Positions 62,452 to 64,000 of a stretch of 64,000 nucleotides of DNA are shown here, in pieces. Origin of the DNA: Paraconexibacter antarcticus (GTDB lineage Bacteria > Actinomycetota > Thermoleophilia > Solirubrobacterales > Solirubrobacteraceae); the NCBI RefSeq assembly GCF_024220175.1, contig NZ_CP098502.1:1612001-1676000 (forward strand), in the 5' to 3' direction. The translations under genes were made by a program, and so were the position numbers. Every line of letters begins with the position of its first letter. Positions within the stretch are counted from its first letter, which is position 1. A model generated the notes under the pieces. It saw nothing but the letters and a program-made list of their open reading frames with translations. It was not told the origin of the DNA and made no database searches.

Positions 62452-63669
62452 ATGCCGTCGTTGATTTCTCGTGATGAGGCCCTTGTGTTGGGCGCCCTGA
62501 CTGATCGTGGTGCGATCGGGCGGTTGGTGGAGCGGGCGTGGGATGCGCGGGTGGCGACGTTCGGCGACAGCACCGACCTGTGCTCGCTCGTGAACGCGAA
62601 GTCGGGCGGGTGCGCGCAGGACTGCGGCTTCTGCGCGCAGTCGCGGTTCGCGGAGTCCGAGACGCCGATGCACGCGATGATGGAGCCCGAGCAGATCCTC
62701 GAGCATGCCAGGGCGGCGGAGGCGGCGGGCGCGCACCGCTTCTGCATGGTCACGCAGGGTCAGGGGCTGACGAAGCGTGATTTTCAGAAGATCCTGGACG
62801 GCGCCCGCCTCGTGGCTGAGCACACGAACCTCAAGCGCTGCGCGTCGGTCGGGCACATGTCCGTCGACCGCGCCATTCAGCTGAAGGACGCCGGGATCCA
62901 GCGTGTCCACCACAACGTGGAGACGGCGGAGTCCTACTACCCCGAGGTCTCCACGACCGTCCGCTACGAGGGGCGGCTGCGCACGATCGACGCGGTCCGC
63001 GAGGCGGGTCTCGAGACCTGCGTCGGCGGCATCCTGAACCTCGGCGAGTCCGACGAGCAGCGCGTGGAGATGGCGTTCGAGCTCGCGTCGATCAACCCGA
63101 CGTCGGTGCCGATCAACCTGTTGAATCCGCGGCCGGGCACGAAGTTCGGTGACCGTGAGTATCTGGATCCGTGGGAGGCGGTGAAGTGGATCGCGATCTT
63201 CCGGCTGATCCTCCCCGAGGCGCTCTTCCGGTTGTGCGGTGGCCGGGTGGAGAACATCGGCGACCTGCAGCCGCTGGCGGTGAAGGCCGGCCTGAACGGG
63301 GTGATGATGGGCAACTTCCTCACCACCCTGGGGAACACCCCGGAGCAGGACCGCAAGATGTTCACCGACCTGGGACTGAACATCGCCCGCCAGCCGGACA
63401 ACGGCTCAAGCCCGCGGCCGGACAACCGCTCCGGCTGGCTCGCGGGTGAGACCCCGGACGTCATCGAGTCCTACGTGGACACGCGCGCGGACGCCGAGGC
63501 CGCCGGGATCGAGATCAAGCTCTGGGACCCCGCCTCGCAGCTGCGCTTCGCCAAGCGCGAGAAGCTCATCCCCCCACGCCCCGACGGCGCCCAGAACCGC
63601 TGGCCGGGCGGGCCGGACGACCGCACCGACGACGCGCTCACCACCAGCGGCCTGCCGCACCGCCTGTAG
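62452..63669 (+). CDS. bioB: Biotin synthase
   Basis: This 405-residue radical SAM enzyme inserts sulfur into dethiobiotin in the last step of biotin synthesis. The [4Fe-4S] motif CAQDCGFC gives Cys54, Cys58 and Cys61. ETPMHAMM and HHNVETAESYYPEV are typical, as are NLGESDEQRVEMAFELASIN, NPRPGTKF and the C-terminal MMGNFLTTLG. Conserved second-cluster Cys and Arg positions appear present (for example CVGGILNLGES). The protein is about 60 residues longer than the E. coli enzyme because of a charged C-terminal tail. The in-frame open stretch upstream of 62452 is not coding, since it contains the mce locus 3 promoter area. It precedes a damaged bioF. Confidence 0.93.
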   Translation: MPSLISRDEALVLGALTDRGAIGRLVERAWDARVATFGDSTDLCSLVNAKSGGCAQDCGFCAQSRFAESETPMHAMMEPEQILEHARAAEAAGAHRFCMVTQGQGLTKRDFQKILDGARLVAEHTNLKRCASVGHMSVDRAIQLKDAGIQRVHHNVETAESYYPEVSTTVRYEGRLRTIDAVREAGLETCVGGILNLGESDEQRVEMAFELASINPTSVPINLLNPRPGTKFGDREYLDPWEAVKWIAIFRLILPEALFRLCGGRVENIGDLQPLAVKAGLNGVMMGNFLTTLGNTPEQDRKMFTDLGLNIARQPDNGSSPRPDNRSGWLAGETPDVIESYVDTRADAEAAGIEIKLWDPASQLRFAKREKLIPPRPDGAQNRWPGGPDDRTDDALTTSGLPHRL

Positions 63670-63684
63670 GCGGGGCCGGGGGCC

Positions 63685-63968
63685 GTGAGCGACCTGGAGC
63701 AGCGCCTGGCGGAGAGCTCGACGAGCAGGGCCTGCGCCGCCGCATGCGGCTGGTCTCCGGGCCGCAGGGCTCCCGGGTCGTGCCGGACGGCAGGCCCGTC
63801 CTGCTGCTCTGCTCCGACAGATACCTCGGGCTCGCCGAGCACCAGCGGGTGCGCGAGCCCGCCGCGGAGACCGCGCTGCGCTACGGCGCCGGGGCCGGCG
63901 CCTCGCGCCTCGTGTCCGGGACCATGAGCGTCCACCGCCGCCTGGAGGAGCGCTGGTCTTGGCCGTGA
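63685..63968 (+). pseudogene. bioF: 8-amino-7-oxononanoate synthase N-terminal fragment, frameshifted
   Basis: GTG 63685 starts SDLEQRLAE, then the frame shifts. An extra AG in the GAGAGCTCG stretch near 63715 would explain the shift. From about 63717 the second frame reads LDEQGLRRRMRLVSGPQ, then LLLCSDRYLGLAEHQRVREP and YGAGAGASRLVSGTMSVHRR, the standard opening of BioF/KBL-type PLP enzymes. The frame then ends early at 63968, after LEERWSWP, where functional enzymes continue with about 300 more residues. At least two lesions are present in 280 bases. The window ends 32 bases later, so the rest cannot be judged. Confidence 0.65.
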
Positions 63969-64000
63969 TGGACGAGGTCAGTGCCCGGCCCGCTGGAGTT

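Noticed and set aside
1..64000. CRISPR array or tandem repeat block
   Set aside because: No regularly spaced repeats were seen; the apparent repeats in the MCE genes are helical Ala/Leu/Arg codon patterns.

Overview
The window is GC-rich DNA from an actinobacterium. The gene set suggests a soil lineage of the Thermoleophilia/Solirubrobacterales type: several mce loci, a GAF-LuxR regulator beside an MlaF-like ATPase, P450s with CoA-linked catabolic genes, and leaderless promoters. This placement is an inference from gene content only, because no rRNA or tRNA gene was seen.

Layout. (1) Positions 1-8400 are a mobile region. A conjugative type IV secretion block holds a membrane protein cut by the window edge, a lytic transglycosylase/peptidase, a small membrane protein and a VirD4-type coupling protein. 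An IS3-family element (4804-6113, 3-bp target duplication CCT) splits the coupling protein gene. An AAA ATPase cargo gene follows, then a scar where a transposase fragment meets a dienelactone hydrolase fragment. (2) Positions 8700-25000 are a CoA-ester catabolic cluster: two TetR regulators, hotdog thioesterases, an LLM-type oxidoreductase, an SDR, three acyl-CoA dehydrogenases, an enoyl-CoA hydratase, an SCP-x-type thiolase, an MBL hydrolase, a racemase/CoA-transferase and a P450. Within it a second P450, an acyl-CoA ligase, one thioesterase and an LmeA-like gene are broken. (3) Positions 25000-42256 are a complete mce import locus: GAF-LuxR regulator, SCP2-like protein, unknown protein, second SCP2-like protein, MlaF-type ATPase, two YrbE permeases, six MCE proteins, an MMPL/RND transporter and a membrane protein. 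(4) Positions 42325-62321, all on the minus strand, hold two paralogous six-gene mce sets with no permease or ATPase. A P450 and a Baeyer-Villiger-type monooxygenase lie between them. (5) Positions 62452-64000 hold bioB and a frameshifted 5' piece of bioF.

How the genes may work together. The full mce locus would move a hydrophobic substrate (sterol, isoprenoid or fatty acid) through the envelope. SCP2-like proteins could accept it inside the cell. P450s and the monooxygenase could oxidise it, and the acyl-CoA dehydrogenase, hydratase, thiolase and racemase enzymes could shorten the side chain. The two permease-less mce sets look like alternative substrate-binding tubes that share the single YrbE/ATPase engine. 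The substrate is not shown by the sequence. Several broken genes between 8 and 14 kb suggest that this part of the cluster is decaying.
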